Source of the DNA: an uncultured Oscillospiraceae bacterium
Lineage (GTDB): Bacteria > Bacillota > Clostridia > Oscillospirales > Acutalibacteraceae
DNA length: 22,922 bases
Direction: 5' to 3'
NCBI GenBank assembly: GCA_900544375.1
Contig: UQUZ01000045.1
Location: forward strand, 1-22,922
The notes beneath the pieces are model-generated. The model searched no databases. It was not told the origin of the DNA and saw only the letters and a list, made by a program, of their open reading frames with translations. Positions within the stretch are counted from its first letter, which is position 1, and every line of letters starts with the position of its first letter. The position numbers and the translations under genes were made by a program. Below are positions 1-7,600 of the stretch, one piece after another.

Positions 1-50
1 CGCCGACAGGCATTTTTCCAATGCTTCAAACTTTGTTTGAAGCTATTTTA
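1..50 (+). repeat. Interspersed hairpin repeat, copy A (truncated by window edge)
   Basis: The core CGCCGACAG-G-CATTTTTCC-AATGC is followed by a perfect 9-bp stem with a 3-nt loop, GCTTCAAAC-TTT-GTTTGAAGC (23-43), and then by CTATTTTACCATA. The same order and nearly the same bases occur at 16400-16450, so this is a member of an interspersed family and not chance. The 5' end lies outside the window. Bases 50-165 contain only weak, degenerate similarity to the rest of the unit (for example CGTTTTAGC near 104-112) and no gene. Confidence 0.75.
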
Positions 51-165
51 CCATAAAAGTGGGTTGATTACTATGTGCAGAGCGCCACGGCTACGGAATG
101 TCGTTTTAGCATGCTGTTCCGAAAACCAACTTGATTTCTATGCGCCGCGGCGAACAGTAGGTTGC

Positions 166-1047
166 TCAATGTGCTGCTTCCCGGGGCGGCTCACTCGGGA
201 AGAGGAGCTTGAGAAAGAGCCGCTCCGCAGCGTTGCTGCTGTCGTAGCGATAGAGAAGCCTTGCGCCGTTCTGATCTATCACATGGAATCCGCCGTTTTC
301 ATATTGAATCGAAATTTTTGCCTGGCTCAGCGCCAGCCGCAGAGATAATTCCCACGAAAAGGCAGAGACGCGCCCCTCTTGCAACGCGTTGAAGGCATCT
401 TCAAATTCAAGAGGACTAACCCCCTCCACAAGGAAGAGCAGCCACAATTCCTTTTGCAGAGGAATTGGAAGCGCATCAAGATAACTCCCGCCCTCCTCAT
501 TAAAGGGAAGGTAGCGGTAATGGGTGTCTGCGCTGTACTGTGGCGCATCGGCAAAGAGCTGCTCCGTCAGCTGTGTGCGAGCTATGGGCAGGTAAGCCTT
601 GCGGTAATCCATGTGCTGAAGGATTTGGCCAAACGTTACCGCCTGTGTTTCGTCTGGAAAGGTAATTTTGACGCATAAATCGGAAATCAGATCGAAATCA
701 CGCGCAGAAACATCCTGCTTGCATAATTGCAGGTTCTCTCCGGAAAAGCGGGCAGAGAGCCTGCCTCCCTCTAGGCCGTGTACATTTCCATAGATGGAAA
801 TCGGACTTCCCTGGGAAATAAGGGCCATAACCACGCCGTATTCTTCTAAGAAGGCCTCTGCTTCAAAACAGCTGTGTTCAAAATAGGCCCAGAGAACTTT
901 GTCGCGCGTGGCATAGAGCTGTGGGTTTATGGAAACTTCAGCGCTTACCGCATAAAGCAGGCGTACCAGCTCCGCGGCCCGGTTGACGCAAGGGATTTTT
1001 TCACCAAAGTAAATATCTCGTTGCCATGCGATACGTTTTTTTTGCAT
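166..1047 (-). CDS. Uncharacterised cytoplasmic protein, 293 aa
   Basis: I do not recognise this family. The start is placed at the ATG at 1047 because GGAGAGGG lies 6-7 nt upstream; an ATG 15 nt further upstream would overlap that site. The protein has no signal peptide or membrane segment. It is a mixed alpha/beta-type sequence, rich in acidic residues and leucine in the second half (around residues 190-260), with a proline-rich tail. It lies 89 nt downstream of kdpC on the same strand, so it may be co-transcribed with the K+ pump, although an imperfect hairpin lies between them. No catalytic motif is visible. It could be a lineage-specific regulatory or structural protein; any role in K+ homeostasis is inferred only from position. 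Confidence 0.7.
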   Translation of the reverse strand: MQKKRIAWQRDIYFGEKIPCVNRAAELVRLLYAVSAEVSINPQLYATRDKVLWAYFEHSCFEAEAFLEEYGVVMALISQGSPISIYGNVHGLEGGRLSARFSGENLQLCKQDVSARDFDLISDLCVKITFPDETQAVTFGQILQHMDYRKAYLPIARTQLTEQLFADAPQYSADTHYRYLPFNEEGGSYLDALPIPLQKELWLLFLVEGVSPLEFEDAFNALQEGRVSAFSWELSLRLALSQAKISIQYENGGFHVIDQNGARLLYRYDSSNAAERLFLKLLFPSEPPREAAH

Positions 1048-1077
1048 GCTTGCCCTCTCCATTCCATACGATAGGAA

Positions 1078-1114
1078 ATAGCCTGCTGGAAATAAGGGAA
1101 TCCAGACAGGCTAT
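1078..1114 (-). terminator. Imperfect hairpin after kdpC (possible attenuator or weak terminator)
   Basis: The arms ATAGCCTG-CTGGA and TCCAG-A-CAGGCTAT pair with one bulge around a 10-nt loop, midway between the kdpC stop and the next gene on the minus strand. The downstream run on that strand is only TATTTCC, so this is at best a weak Rho-independent terminator. It may instead lower expression of the distal gene. Confidence 0.45.
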
Positions 1115-1136
1115 CCCAATAGGCCTTAAGATCGCA

Positions 1137-1742
1137 TTATTTCAAGATGTCGTCCAGCCGTAAGTTGACCTCTAGGACGTTGACGGTTTTTTCTCCGAGC
1201 ACACCGAGAAACCTGCCCTTTGTGCATTTTTCCACAATCGCACGCACCTCGTCCTCCGTCATGCCGTTTGCTTTCGCAAGGCGTGGCACCTGGTATTCAG
1301 CGGCGGCAGGGGAGATGTGCGGGTCCAGGCCGCTGCCGGAGCAGGTAACAAGGTCAACCGGGATAGGTTCATCGCCTTTTTCCGGATGAGCGGCACGGAT
1401 TTTTTCTACCCGCTCTGCAATGGCCTGGGCATACTCTTCGCTGGCAGGCGTGAGGTTAGAAGGGGCTGCGTACATCAGCATTTTGCCATCTTTATCCTTG
1501 TAGGTGGAGACGTCAATGTTCATAACACGCCCCCACATGTGCGTTTCATCTGTGTATTGCTGGCCGAGCAGCGCGGAGCCGTATTTTTTGCCATCCACTT
1601 CGATGATGCTGCCGTTTGCCTGCTCAGGGAAGATCAGCTGTGCAATCCCGGTTACAACGCCGGTGTAAAGCACGCCGCAGAGGATGGTGAAAATTAGAAA
1701 GATGAGAGCTGCCCGCGGCAAAATTGATTTGAGTGTTTTCAT
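1137..1742 (-). CDS. kdpC: Potassium-transporting ATPase subunit C (KdpC)
   Basis: This is the small accessory subunit of the KdpFABC high-affinity K+ pump, membrane-anchored with an extracytoplasmic domain, and thought to stabilise the complex and raise ATP affinity of KdpB. The 201-aa length is normal for the family. It has one N-terminal membrane segment (about residues 10-35) and then the family hallmark SGSGLDPHISPAAA (about residues 135-148). An ATG start with GGAGG about 8 nt upstream fits. It begins 42 nt after the kdpB stop, in the usual kdpA-B-C order, so it belongs to the same transcript. The sequence looks complete and unremarkable. Confidence 0.97.
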   Translation of the reverse strand: MKTLKSILPRAALIFLIFTILCGVLYTGVVTGIAQLIFPEQANGSIIEVDGKKYGSALLGQQYTDETHMWGRVMNIDVSTYKDKDGKMLMYAAPSNLTPASEEYAQAIAERVEKIRAAHPEKGDEPIPVDLVTCSGSGLDPHISPAAAEYQVPRLAKANGMTEDEVRAIVEKCTKGRFLGVLGEKTVNVLEVNLRLDDILK

Positions 1743-1784
1743 GAGAGACTTACCTCCAGTTTATCATGGCAGTCCTGTTTGGCC

Positions 1785-3854
1785 TTATGCAAGGCCGAAC
1801 AGGACGAGGATCATATCAATCAGCTTGATAAAGATGAACGGAGCGATCAGCCCGCCCAGGCCGTAGATCAGCAGGTTCCTGGAAAGAAGTTTGCCTGCGG
1901 ATACCTCACGGTATTTCACCCCCTTGAGCGCCAACGGGATCAATGCGATAATGATCAGCGCGTTGTAGATAATCGCCGACAGAACCGCGCTGAGCGGGGA
2001 TTGAAGCCCCATGATATTCAGCGCAGACAGGCCGGGATACAGCCCCATGAACAGGGCGGGGATAATGGCGAAATATTTTGCCACATCGTTGGCAATAGAG
2101 AAAGTGGTGAGGCTGCCGCGCGTCATCAGAAGCTGCTTGCCAATGCGGACGATATCAATCAGCTTCGTCGGGGAGGAATCGAGGTCAACCATATTGCCGG
2201 CCTCCTTAGCTGCCTGCGTGCCGCTGTTCATCGCCACCGCAACGTCTGCCTGCGCAAGGGCGGGGGCGTCGTTGGTGCCGTCGCCGGTCATTGCCACAAG
2301 GTGGCCCTTGCTCTGGAAGTCACGGATCATCTTCAGCTTACCCTCCGGGGTAGCCTCTGCAAGAAAGTCATCTACGCCGGCTTCGGCAGCGATGGCCGCT
2401 GCGGTCAAGGGGTTATCGCCCGTAATCATGATCGTCTTTATACCCATCTTGCGCAGATCGGCGAATTTTTCCTTTACGCCTCTTTTGATAATATCTTTGA
2501 GGTAAATCACGCCGAGGATTTTATGGTTTTTTGCTACGACTAGAGGCGTTCCGCCCTGATTGGAAATGGATTTGACCGTTCCATCGCATTCTGTGCTATA
2601 GGCGCCGCCATTCTGAAGGACATAATCGCGCATCGAGTCTGCCGCACCCTTACGGATCTCAACGCCGTCATAATCCACGCCGCTCATGCGGGTTTTCGCG
2701 CTAAAGGGGATAAAGCGCATGTTTTTATCCTCCAGCGTTCTTGCGCGGATACCGAATTTTTCCTTTGCAAGAATCACCACGCTGCGCCCCTCCGGCGTTT
2801 CATCCGCCAGAGAGGAGAGCTGGGCCGCGTCGGCCAGCTCCTCCGGCGTTGCGCCGTCCACCGGGATGAAGGCGTGTGCCTGACGGTTGCCAAGTGTGAT
2901 CGTACCGGTTTTATCGAGCATCAGGATATCTACGTCGCCTGCCGCCTCGATCGCGCGGCCGCTCATGGCCAGCACGTTTGCCTGGTTGAGCCTGCTCATG
3001 CCCGCAATGCCGATTGCGGAGAGCAGCGCGCCGATCGTGGTGGGGGCAAGACATACGAGCAAGGCCACCAGAGTGGTGACGGAGGTCGGGTTTGCGATCC
3101 CGGCCTGCTTGGCGGAGAAGATGGAGTAGGTATACAGAGAGATCGTGACCAGAATAAAGATGATGGAGAGTGCCACGAGGAAGATTTGCAGCGCGATCTC
3201 ATTCGGCGTTTTCTTGCGCGCCGCGCCTTCCACCATGGCGATCATCTGATCGAGGAAGCTTTCGCCCGCTTCGCTTGTAACCTCCACGACGATCCAATCC
3301 GACAGAACCGTTGTGCCGCCTGTGACTGCGCTGCGGTCGCCGCCGCTTTCGCGGATAACAGGCGCGGACTCGCCGGTGATGGCGCTCTCATCTACGGAAG
3401 CGGCGCCTTCGATCACTTCGCCGTCCGCAGGGATCTGCTCGCCGGCTTTCACGATGACGATGTCGCCCTTTTTCAAAGAAACGGAAGAGACAACGGTGAT
3501 CTCGTCCTTTTGAGCTGCGCAGGGGATTTTATGCGCGTCAACATCCTTTTTTGCAGCGCGCAGGGCGTCCGCCTGCGCTTTGCCGCGTCCCTCCGCAATG
3601 GCCTCTGCGAAGTTTGCAAACAGCACGGTAAACCAGAGGATCACTGCGATGGCGAGCGTGTATCCGGAGGGAGCGTCCTTGATCCCGAACAAGGATACGA
3701 TCCACAGTCCGGTGGTTAAAATGGCAGAGAGAAAGACGAGCAGCATCACAGGGTTTTTCACCTGTGTTTTGGGGTTCAGCTTGAGAATGGAATCCTTGAG
3801 CGCCCGTGCGACGATCTTTTTGTCGCGGAAGGCGCTTCTTGCTTTTGCAGCCAT
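1785..3854 (-). CDS. kdpB: Potassium-transporting P-type ATPase subunit B (KdpB)
   Basis: This is the catalytic subunit of the Kdp pump; it hydrolyses ATP and energises K+ uptake through KdpA. Its 689 aa match the family. Visible motifs are TGES (residues 160-163, actuator loop), the phosphorylation motif DKTGT (D314), and TGDGTNDAP (523-531) of the hinge and P domain. The serine of TGES (S163) corresponds to E. coli S162, whose phosphorylation is known to inhibit the pump. Membrane segments lie near 35-85, 220-285 and 585-685. The start is fixed by GGAGG 7 nt before the ATG. Only 12 nt separate it from kdpA, indicating one transcript. All catalytic residues are intact. Confidence 0.98.
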   Translation of the reverse strand: MAAKARSAFRDKKIVARALKDSILKLNPKTQVKNPVMLLVFLSAILTTGLWIVSLFGIKDAPSGYTLAIAVILWFTVLFANFAEAIAEGRGKAQADALRAAKKDVDAHKIPCAAQKDEITVVSSVSLKKGDIVIVKAGEQIPADGEVIEGAASVDESAITGESAPVIRESGGDRSAVTGGTTVLSDWIVVEVTSEAGESFLDQMIAMVEGAARKKTPNEIALQIFLVALSIIFILVTISLYTYSIFSAKQAGIANPTSVTTLVALLVCLAPTTIGALLSAIGIAGMSRLNQANVLAMSGRAIEAAGDVDILMLDKTGTITLGNRQAHAFIPVDGATPEELADAAQLSSLADETPEGRSVVILAKEKFGIRARTLEDKNMRFIPFSAKTRMSGVDYDGVEIRKGAADSMRDYVLQNGGAYSTECDGTVKSISNQGGTPLVVAKNHKILGVIYLKDIIKRGVKEKFADLRKMGIKTIMITGDNPLTAAAIAAEAGVDDFLAEATPEGKLKMIRDFQSKGHLVAMTGDGTNDAPALAQADVAVAMNSGTQAAKEAGNMVDLDSSPTKLIDIVRIGKQLLMTRGSLTTFSIANDVAKYFAIIPALFMGLYPGLSALNIMGLQSPLSAVLSAIIYNALIIIALIPLALKGVKYREVSAGKLLSRNLLIYGLGGLIAPFIFIKLIDMILVLFGLA

Positions 3855-3866
3855 AAAAACACCTCC

Positions 3867-5678
3867 TTATGCAATGCTGCTGAAGAATTCAGCAATCGGC
3901 CCGAGTGCGAGCGCGGGGAAGAAGCTTAGCGCGCCAACCAGCAAAACGATGAAGATCAGCAGGAAAACAAACAGAGCGTTGGTCGTGGAAAGAGTGCCCG
4001 CCGTTGTGGCGATACGCTTCTTGCCGGCAAGGCTGCCCGCGATGGCAAGCGTGCCGATGACCGGCAGGAAGCGCACAAACAGCATGACAAAGCCAAGCGT
4101 TAGATTCAGGAAAACGGTGTTGGCATTGAAGCCTGCAAACGCTGAACCGTTATTGCCGCCCGCTGAGGAGTAAGCATACAGAAGTTCGGAGAAGCCATGC
4201 GCACCTGGATTGTTCAAACTGTCCGCAACGCTTGGGACTACCGCTGCGATACCGCTGCCGACGAGAATCGCAATGGGAGTGGCCAGGCATACGAGAACGG
4301 CCCATTTCATCTCGTAGGGCTCAATTTTTTTGCCCAAGAATTCAGGGGTGCGCCCGACCATGAGCCCTGCAATGAACACAGTGAGGATTGCAAAGGCCAG
4401 CATCCCATACAGGCCGCAGCCCGTACCGCCGAAGATCACTTCACCGAGCTGCATCAGCAGCATTGGCACCATGCCGCCCAGAGGCGTGTAGCTGTCGTGC
4501 ATGGAGTTGACGGAGCCGTTGGAGGCCGCCGTTGTGAACGTGGCCCATGTGGCGGAGGTAGCAATGCCGAAGCGGGATTCCTTGCCCTCCATGTTGCCGC
4601 CAGCCTGATCCACGGTGGTCATATTCACACCGTCCTGCGCAAGCTGCGGGGTTGCGATCTGTTCGCTGGCCGCGACGCAGCCCAGCGCGATCACCAGGCA
4701 GATAAACATGGCCAGAAAGATTGCCACGCCCTGCTTCTTGTTCTTTACGCTGCGTCCAAAGGTGAAACACAGCGCAGCGGGGATTAGCAGCAGAGAAATC
4801 ATTTCAAGGAGATTGGTAAAAGCGCTGGGGTTCTCCAGCGGATGGGCGGAGTTGACTCCCATGAAGCCGCCTCCGTTTGTGCCGGATTGTTTGATGGCGA
4901 TTTGGCTTGCCGCCGGGCCCATGGGGACAAACTGATCTGTTACGATTTCCGCATCTGGGATGATTTTTCCGTCCACGGTAACCGTATTCTTTTCTTGATC
5001 AATTACGGCGTTCTCAATGACCTCGCCCTCCGCGCTGATGGCGATCGGCTCCACAAGGGAAACAGTTTCCGCAGGCTTCAGGTTCTGGATGACGCCGCCG
5101 CCAACCAGGCCCAGCGCAATGACGAGATTCAGGGGGATCAAAATGTGAATGATGATCCGCGTCATATCTACCCAAAAGCTGCCAAGGCCTGTGGATTTCA
5201 CTTTGATAAAACCGCGTATCATCGCAAAGAGTACGGCGATGCCAGTTGCAGCGGAAACAAAGTTTTGTACGGTAAGGCCTAGCGCTTGCGACAGATAGCT
5301 TAAAGTGGATTCTCCGCTATAGGCCTGCCAATTGGTGTTGGTAACGAAGCTGACGGCTGTGTTAAAGGATAAATCCCATTTTACGCCCGGCAAATTTTGC
5401 GGATTACCGGGTAGGACGCCTTGCAGTAGCTGAAGCAGAAATAAAAAGATCAGCCCGATGCCTGAAAAGATGAGGACGGAGACGGCATACTTTTTCCAGC
5501 TCATCTCCTCCTCCTTTTTGATTCGCATTACCTTGTAAACCGCATTTTCACAGGGCGTCAGGATGCGGGAGAGGAATGTTTTTTCCCCATCCATCACTTT
5601 CTTTATGTATGCTCCGAGCGGAATTGCCAAAATTACAAGGATCGCTAGGTATAATCCATATTGCAAAATAGCGCTCAT
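3867..5678 (-). CDS. kdpA: Potassium-transporting ATPase subunit A (KdpA)
   Basis: This is the K+-selective channel-like subunit of the Kdp pump, an integral membrane protein. The four pore-loop regions are present: TNTNWQAYSGE (about 113-123), GTNGGGF (266-272), TTAASNGS (about 382-389) and AGGNNGSAFAG (506-516). At 603 aa it is longer than the roughly 557-aa E. coli protein. Much of the excess is a charged, valine/isoleucine-rich insert at about residues 203-250, just before the second pore loop and probably extracytoplasmic. The ATG overlaps the kdpF stop (ATGA), so the two are probably translationally coupled. The pore regions are intact, so I expect an active transporter. Confidence 0.97.
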   Translation of the reverse strand: MSAILQYGLYLAILVILAIPLGAYIKKVMDGEKTFLSRILTPCENAVYKVMRIKKEEEMSWKKYAVSVLIFSGIGLIFLFLLQLLQGVLPGNPQNLPGVKWDLSFNTAVSFVTNTNWQAYSGESTLSYLSQALGLTVQNFVSAATGIAVLFAMIRGFIKVKSTGLGSFWVDMTRIIIHILIPLNLVIALGLVGGGVIQNLKPAETVSLVEPIAISAEGEVIENAVIDQEKNTVTVDGKIIPDAEIVTDQFVPMGPAASQIAIKQSGTNGGGFMGVNSAHPLENPSAFTNLLEMISLLLIPAALCFTFGRSVKNKKQGVAIFLAMFICLVIALGCVAASEQIATPQLAQDGVNMTTVDQAGGNMEGKESRFGIATSATWATFTTAASNGSVNSMHDSYTPLGGMVPMLLMQLGEVIFGGTGCGLYGMLAFAILTVFIAGLMVGRTPEFLGKKIEPYEMKWAVLVCLATPIAILVGSGIAAVVPSVADSLNNPGAHGFSELLYAYSSAGGNNGSAFAGFNANTVFLNLTLGFVMLFVRFLPVIGTLAIAGSLAGKKRIATTAGTLSTTNALFVFLLIFIVLLVGALSFFPALALGPIAEFFSSIA

Positions 5679-5767
5679 TGCTGCTCATCTCCCTTCATGA
5701 GAATCCAGAAGTAATAGGCGAGAAGCGCCATTGCTGTCAGCCCAATGACGGCTATGATGATTTGCAT
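5675..5767 (-). CDS. kdpF: KdpF-like small membrane subunit, 30 aa
   Basis: This short ORF (start MQIIIAVIGLTAMALLAYYF, end KGDEQQ) encodes one hydrophobic helix followed by a short charged tail, the usual size and layout of KdpF, the lipid-like stabilising subunit of the Kdp complex. GGAGG lies 10 nt upstream of the ATG. Its TGA overlaps the kdpA ATG by four bases (ATGA), and it is the first gene of kdpFABC. KdpF sequences are poorly conserved, so the call rests on position, size and hydrophobicity. Confidence 0.88.
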   Translation of the reverse strand: MQIIIAVIGLTAMALLAYYFWILMKGDEQQ

Positions 5768-5801
5768 AGGGCCGTGACCTCCTTTTCTTTTCCTAAGTTG
5801 A

Positions 5802-5832
5802 AGTATAATGAATGCCACTTTAAAACGGCATT
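5802..5832 (-). promoter_or_regulatory. Putative kdp promoter with overlapping inverted repeat
   Basis: Read on the minus strand, TATACT (5802-5807) is a good -10 box lying about 35 nt upstream of the kdpF start. The corresponding -35 (TGCCGT, 5825-5830) is poor, as expected for an activator-dependent promoter. A perfect inverted repeat AATGCC-N10-GGCATT (5811-5832) overlaps the -35 region and could be a second protein-binding site. Confidence 0.5.
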
Positions 5833-5850
5833 AGCATTGCGCGGCATAAG

Positions 5851-5869
5851 ATTAAGATTCCATTAAGAT
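5851..5869 (-). promoter_or_regulatory. 11-bp direct repeat, candidate KdpE/OmpR-family box
   Basis: ATTAAGAT occurs at 5851-5858 and again at 5862-5869 (minus strand ATCTTAAT-GGA-ATCTTAAT), exactly one helical turn apart. It is centred roughly 65 bp upstream of the expected transcription start of kdpFABC. Tandem half-sites at 11-bp spacing are the known signature of OmpR/PhoB-family winged-helix regulators, which include KdpE. Assignment to KdpE is inference, since kdpDE is not in the window. Confidence 0.5.
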
Positions 5870-5873
5870 CGGC

Positions 5874-6068
5874 TCATAGCCAGCCGAAAATCAGGGCGAC
5901 TGGGAGCATGACTGCCGAAGTCAAAAAAAACACGGCAGTGAGAACCAGCACGGGCATGCCAAAAAAAATAATCGGATAGGCCATATGTGGGTAGCGCGAG
6001 ATAAATCGATCCAAGCGTTCATCCAAACGCAATTCGAGGGTTTGCAGTGACCGAATGATTCCTGCCAT
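5874..6068 (-). CDS. Small membrane protein, 64 aa, unknown
   Basis: The protein starts MAGIIRSLQTLELRLDERLD: an amphipathic, charged stretch of about 25 residues. A hydrophobic half with one or two membrane segments (about 30-63) follows, ending in FGWL. The ATG at 6068 is chosen because AGGAAAGGATGG precedes it by about 9 nt; an in-frame ATG at 6119 has no such site. It lies upstream of kdpF on the same strand, with a 106-nt gap that holds a separate promoter. I do not recognise a family. It could be a small regulator or accessory subunit of a membrane complex, but that is inferred from neighbourhood only. Confidence 0.6.
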   Translation of the reverse strand: MAGIIRSLQTLELRLDERLDRFISRYPHMAYPIIFFGMPVLVLTAVFFLTSAVMLPVALIFGWL

Positions 6069-6119
6069 AGCGGATAACCATCCTTTCCTAAGTGGAACAA
6101 AATATTCAGGGGAGAGCAT

Positions 6120-6398
6120 AGCCTGCCAGCCCCTTTGTATTCATGCTAGCATGCACAGTGTTAAGATGGTGAAAGTGATTTGTCATTCATAGTTAAAAGA
6201 TGATAAAGATTCCTTTTCTCACCGTAGAGAGATCAGATGATTTTCACCGCCTGATCTGCAAAAAAGGAAGTGGAAATCCAGCTTTTTATATTTTAGGAGC
6301 AAAGAATAGGAAAAGGGAGGAAATTAAAGAAATCGAGAGCTTTTGATAGCCCCATTTTCGTTCATCTGCACTTTCTTGCAGTTTCAGTAAAAAAAATG
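6120..6398. other. Divergent intergenic spacer, little recognisable content
   Basis: This AT-rich spacer separates the minus-strand small membrane gene from the polyamine transporter operon. The only structures I see are a 5-bp inverted repeat CTGCA-N6-TGCAG (6366-6381) and a single ATCTTAAC-like sequence on the minus strand near 6170, reminiscent of half of the kdp box. I see no riboswitch fold I can name and no ORF with a ribosome binding site. Confidence 0.5.
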
Positions 6399-6427
6399 TT
6401 GACAATTGCAGGTTTTCGCACTATATT
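6399..6427 (+). promoter_or_regulatory. Sigma-A-type promoter of the pot operon
   Basis: TTGACA (6399-6404), a 17-bp spacer and TATATT (6422-6427) give a near-consensus housekeeping promoter about 48 nt upstream of the potA start. It is the strongest promoter-like match near any operon in the window. A perfect palindrome, CCTAT-C-ATAGG (6438-6448), sits just after the expected transcription start and may be an operator. Confidence 0.8.
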
Positions 6428-6437
6428 TGTTACGATT

Positions 6438-6448
6438 CCTATCATAGG
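6438..6448. promoter_or_regulatory. 11-bp palindrome at the pot operon start, possible operator
   Basis: CCTAT-C-ATAGG is a perfect interrupted palindrome immediately downstream of the predicted transcription start, a position where a bound repressor would block initiation or early elongation. It is short, so chance occurrence is possible. No regulator gene is adjacent. Confidence 0.3.
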
Positions 6449-6475
6449 CTGTAGGGGCGGAAAGGGGCTGCATAA

Positions 6476-7597
6476 TTGGAAAATAATGTGATTATCGATT
6501 TAAAAAATATCTCCGTATCCTTTGACGGCGAGCCGATTTTGAAAAACCTGAATCTTTATATTCGCGACAAGGAGTTTATCACGCTGCTGGGCCCATCCGG
6601 CTGTGGAAAAACGACCACGCTGCGGATCATCGGCGGCTTTTTGGAGCCGGATGAGGGTACGGTCATTTTTGACGGAAAAAAAATTAATGGTGTGCCGCCT
6701 CATAAGAGGCAGGTCAACACCATTTTTCAGCGTTATGCGCTTTTTCCGCATCTGGATGTATACGAAAATATTGCCTTTGGCCTGCGGGTGAAAAAATGGC
6801 CGGAGAAAAAAATCCGCGATAAGGTCAATGAGATGCTGGCGCTTGTCAACCTGAAGGGCTTTAAACGGCGCAAGATCGCCTCCCTATCCGGCGGGCAGCA
6901 GCAGCGCGTCGCCATTGCGCGTGCGCTTGCCAACGAGCCGCGCGTGCTGCTTTTGGATGAGCCGCTCGGCGCGCTCGACCTCAAGCTGCGCAAGGATATG
7001 CAGGTGGAGCTGAAAAATATTCAGCAGCGCATGGGCATCACCTTCATCTATGTGACCCACGATCAGGAGGAGGCGCTCTCCATGTCCGACACGGTGGTGG
7101 TGATGGACAGCGGCGTGATCCAGCAGATCGGCACGCCGGAGGATATCTATAACGAGCCGAAGAACGCCTTTGTGGCGGATTTTATTGGCGAGAGCAATAT
7201 CCTCGACGGCGTGATGCGGGCGGATTATCTCGCGGAGTTTTCTGGCCATCGGTTCCAGTGCCTTGATCAGGGCTTCCAAAAAAATGAACCGATAGACGCG
7301 GTCGTTCGCCCGGAGGATGTGGATGTCGTCCCCGCAGAAGAGGGGATGCTCTCCGGCACAGTGACGAGCGTGACCTTCAAGGGCGTGCATTTTGAGATTA
7401 TTGTGGATATCGGCGGCTTTAAGTGGATGATCCAGTCCACCGACCATCAGGCTGTGGGTGATGTGATTGGCCTGAAAATTGATCCGGATGCGATCCATAT
7501 CATGAAGAAATCGGCCTATTCGGGTGCGTTTGGCGACTATAGCTCCTTCAGCGACGAGCTGGAGCACCTTTCCGACCCTGAGGAAGAGGAGGCGTAG
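6476..7597 (+). CDS. potA: Spermidine/putrescine ABC transporter ATP-binding protein (PotA)
   Basis: This cytoplasmic ATPase powers polyamine import. At 373 aa it has the family length. It carries Walker A GPSGCGKTT (39-47), the Q-loop FQRYALFPH (about 88-96), the ABC signature LSGGQQQR (137-144), Walker B VLLLDEP (157-163) and the switch region YVTHDQEEALSMSD. A C-terminal TOBE-like domain with the typical AVVRPEDV sequence begins near residue 275. Translation starts at TTG (6476), preceded by AAAGGGG about 9 nt upstream; no better start is nearby. It is the first gene of potABCD, with potB beginning 3 nt after its stop. Specificity for spermidine versus putrescine cannot be told from sequence. 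Confidence 0.95.
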   Translation: MENNVIIDLKNISVSFDGEPILKNLNLYIRDKEFITLLGPSGCGKTTTLRIIGGFLEPDEGTVIFDGKKINGVPPHKRQVNTIFQRYALFPHLDVYENIAFGLRVKKWPEKKIRDKVNEMLALVNLKGFKRRKIASLSGGQQQRVAIARALANEPRVLLLDEPLGALDLKLRKDMQVELKNIQQRMGITFIYVTHDQEEALSMSDTVVVMDSGVIQQIGTPEDIYNEPKNAFVADFIGESNILDGVMRADYLAEFSGHRFQCLDQGFQKNEPIDAVVRPEDVDVVPAEEGMLSGTVTSVTFKGVHFEIIVDIGGFKWMIQSTDHQAVGDVIGLKIDPDAIHIMKKSAYSGAFGDYSSFSDELEHLSDPEEEEA

Positions 7598-7600
7598 CAT

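Noticed and set aside
1..165. CRISPR-like array from the repeated GTTTGAAGC sequences
   Set aside because: The repeats are too few, unequal in spacing, inverted relative to each other and not followed by spacers of uniform length; no cas genes are near.
1779..2543. 254-codon plus-strand ORF opposite kdpB
   Set aside because: It is the antisense of a conserved P-type ATPase, has no ribosome binding site and has a composition (Arg, Gln, His, Asp-rich) typical of shadow frames. The same applies to 2874-3719.
6120..6475. c-di-AMP (ydaO) or other riboswitch upstream of kdp or pot
   Set aside because: Such elements often control K+ genes, but I found none of the conserved ydaO sequence blocks here, and this spacer is not directly in front of kdpF.
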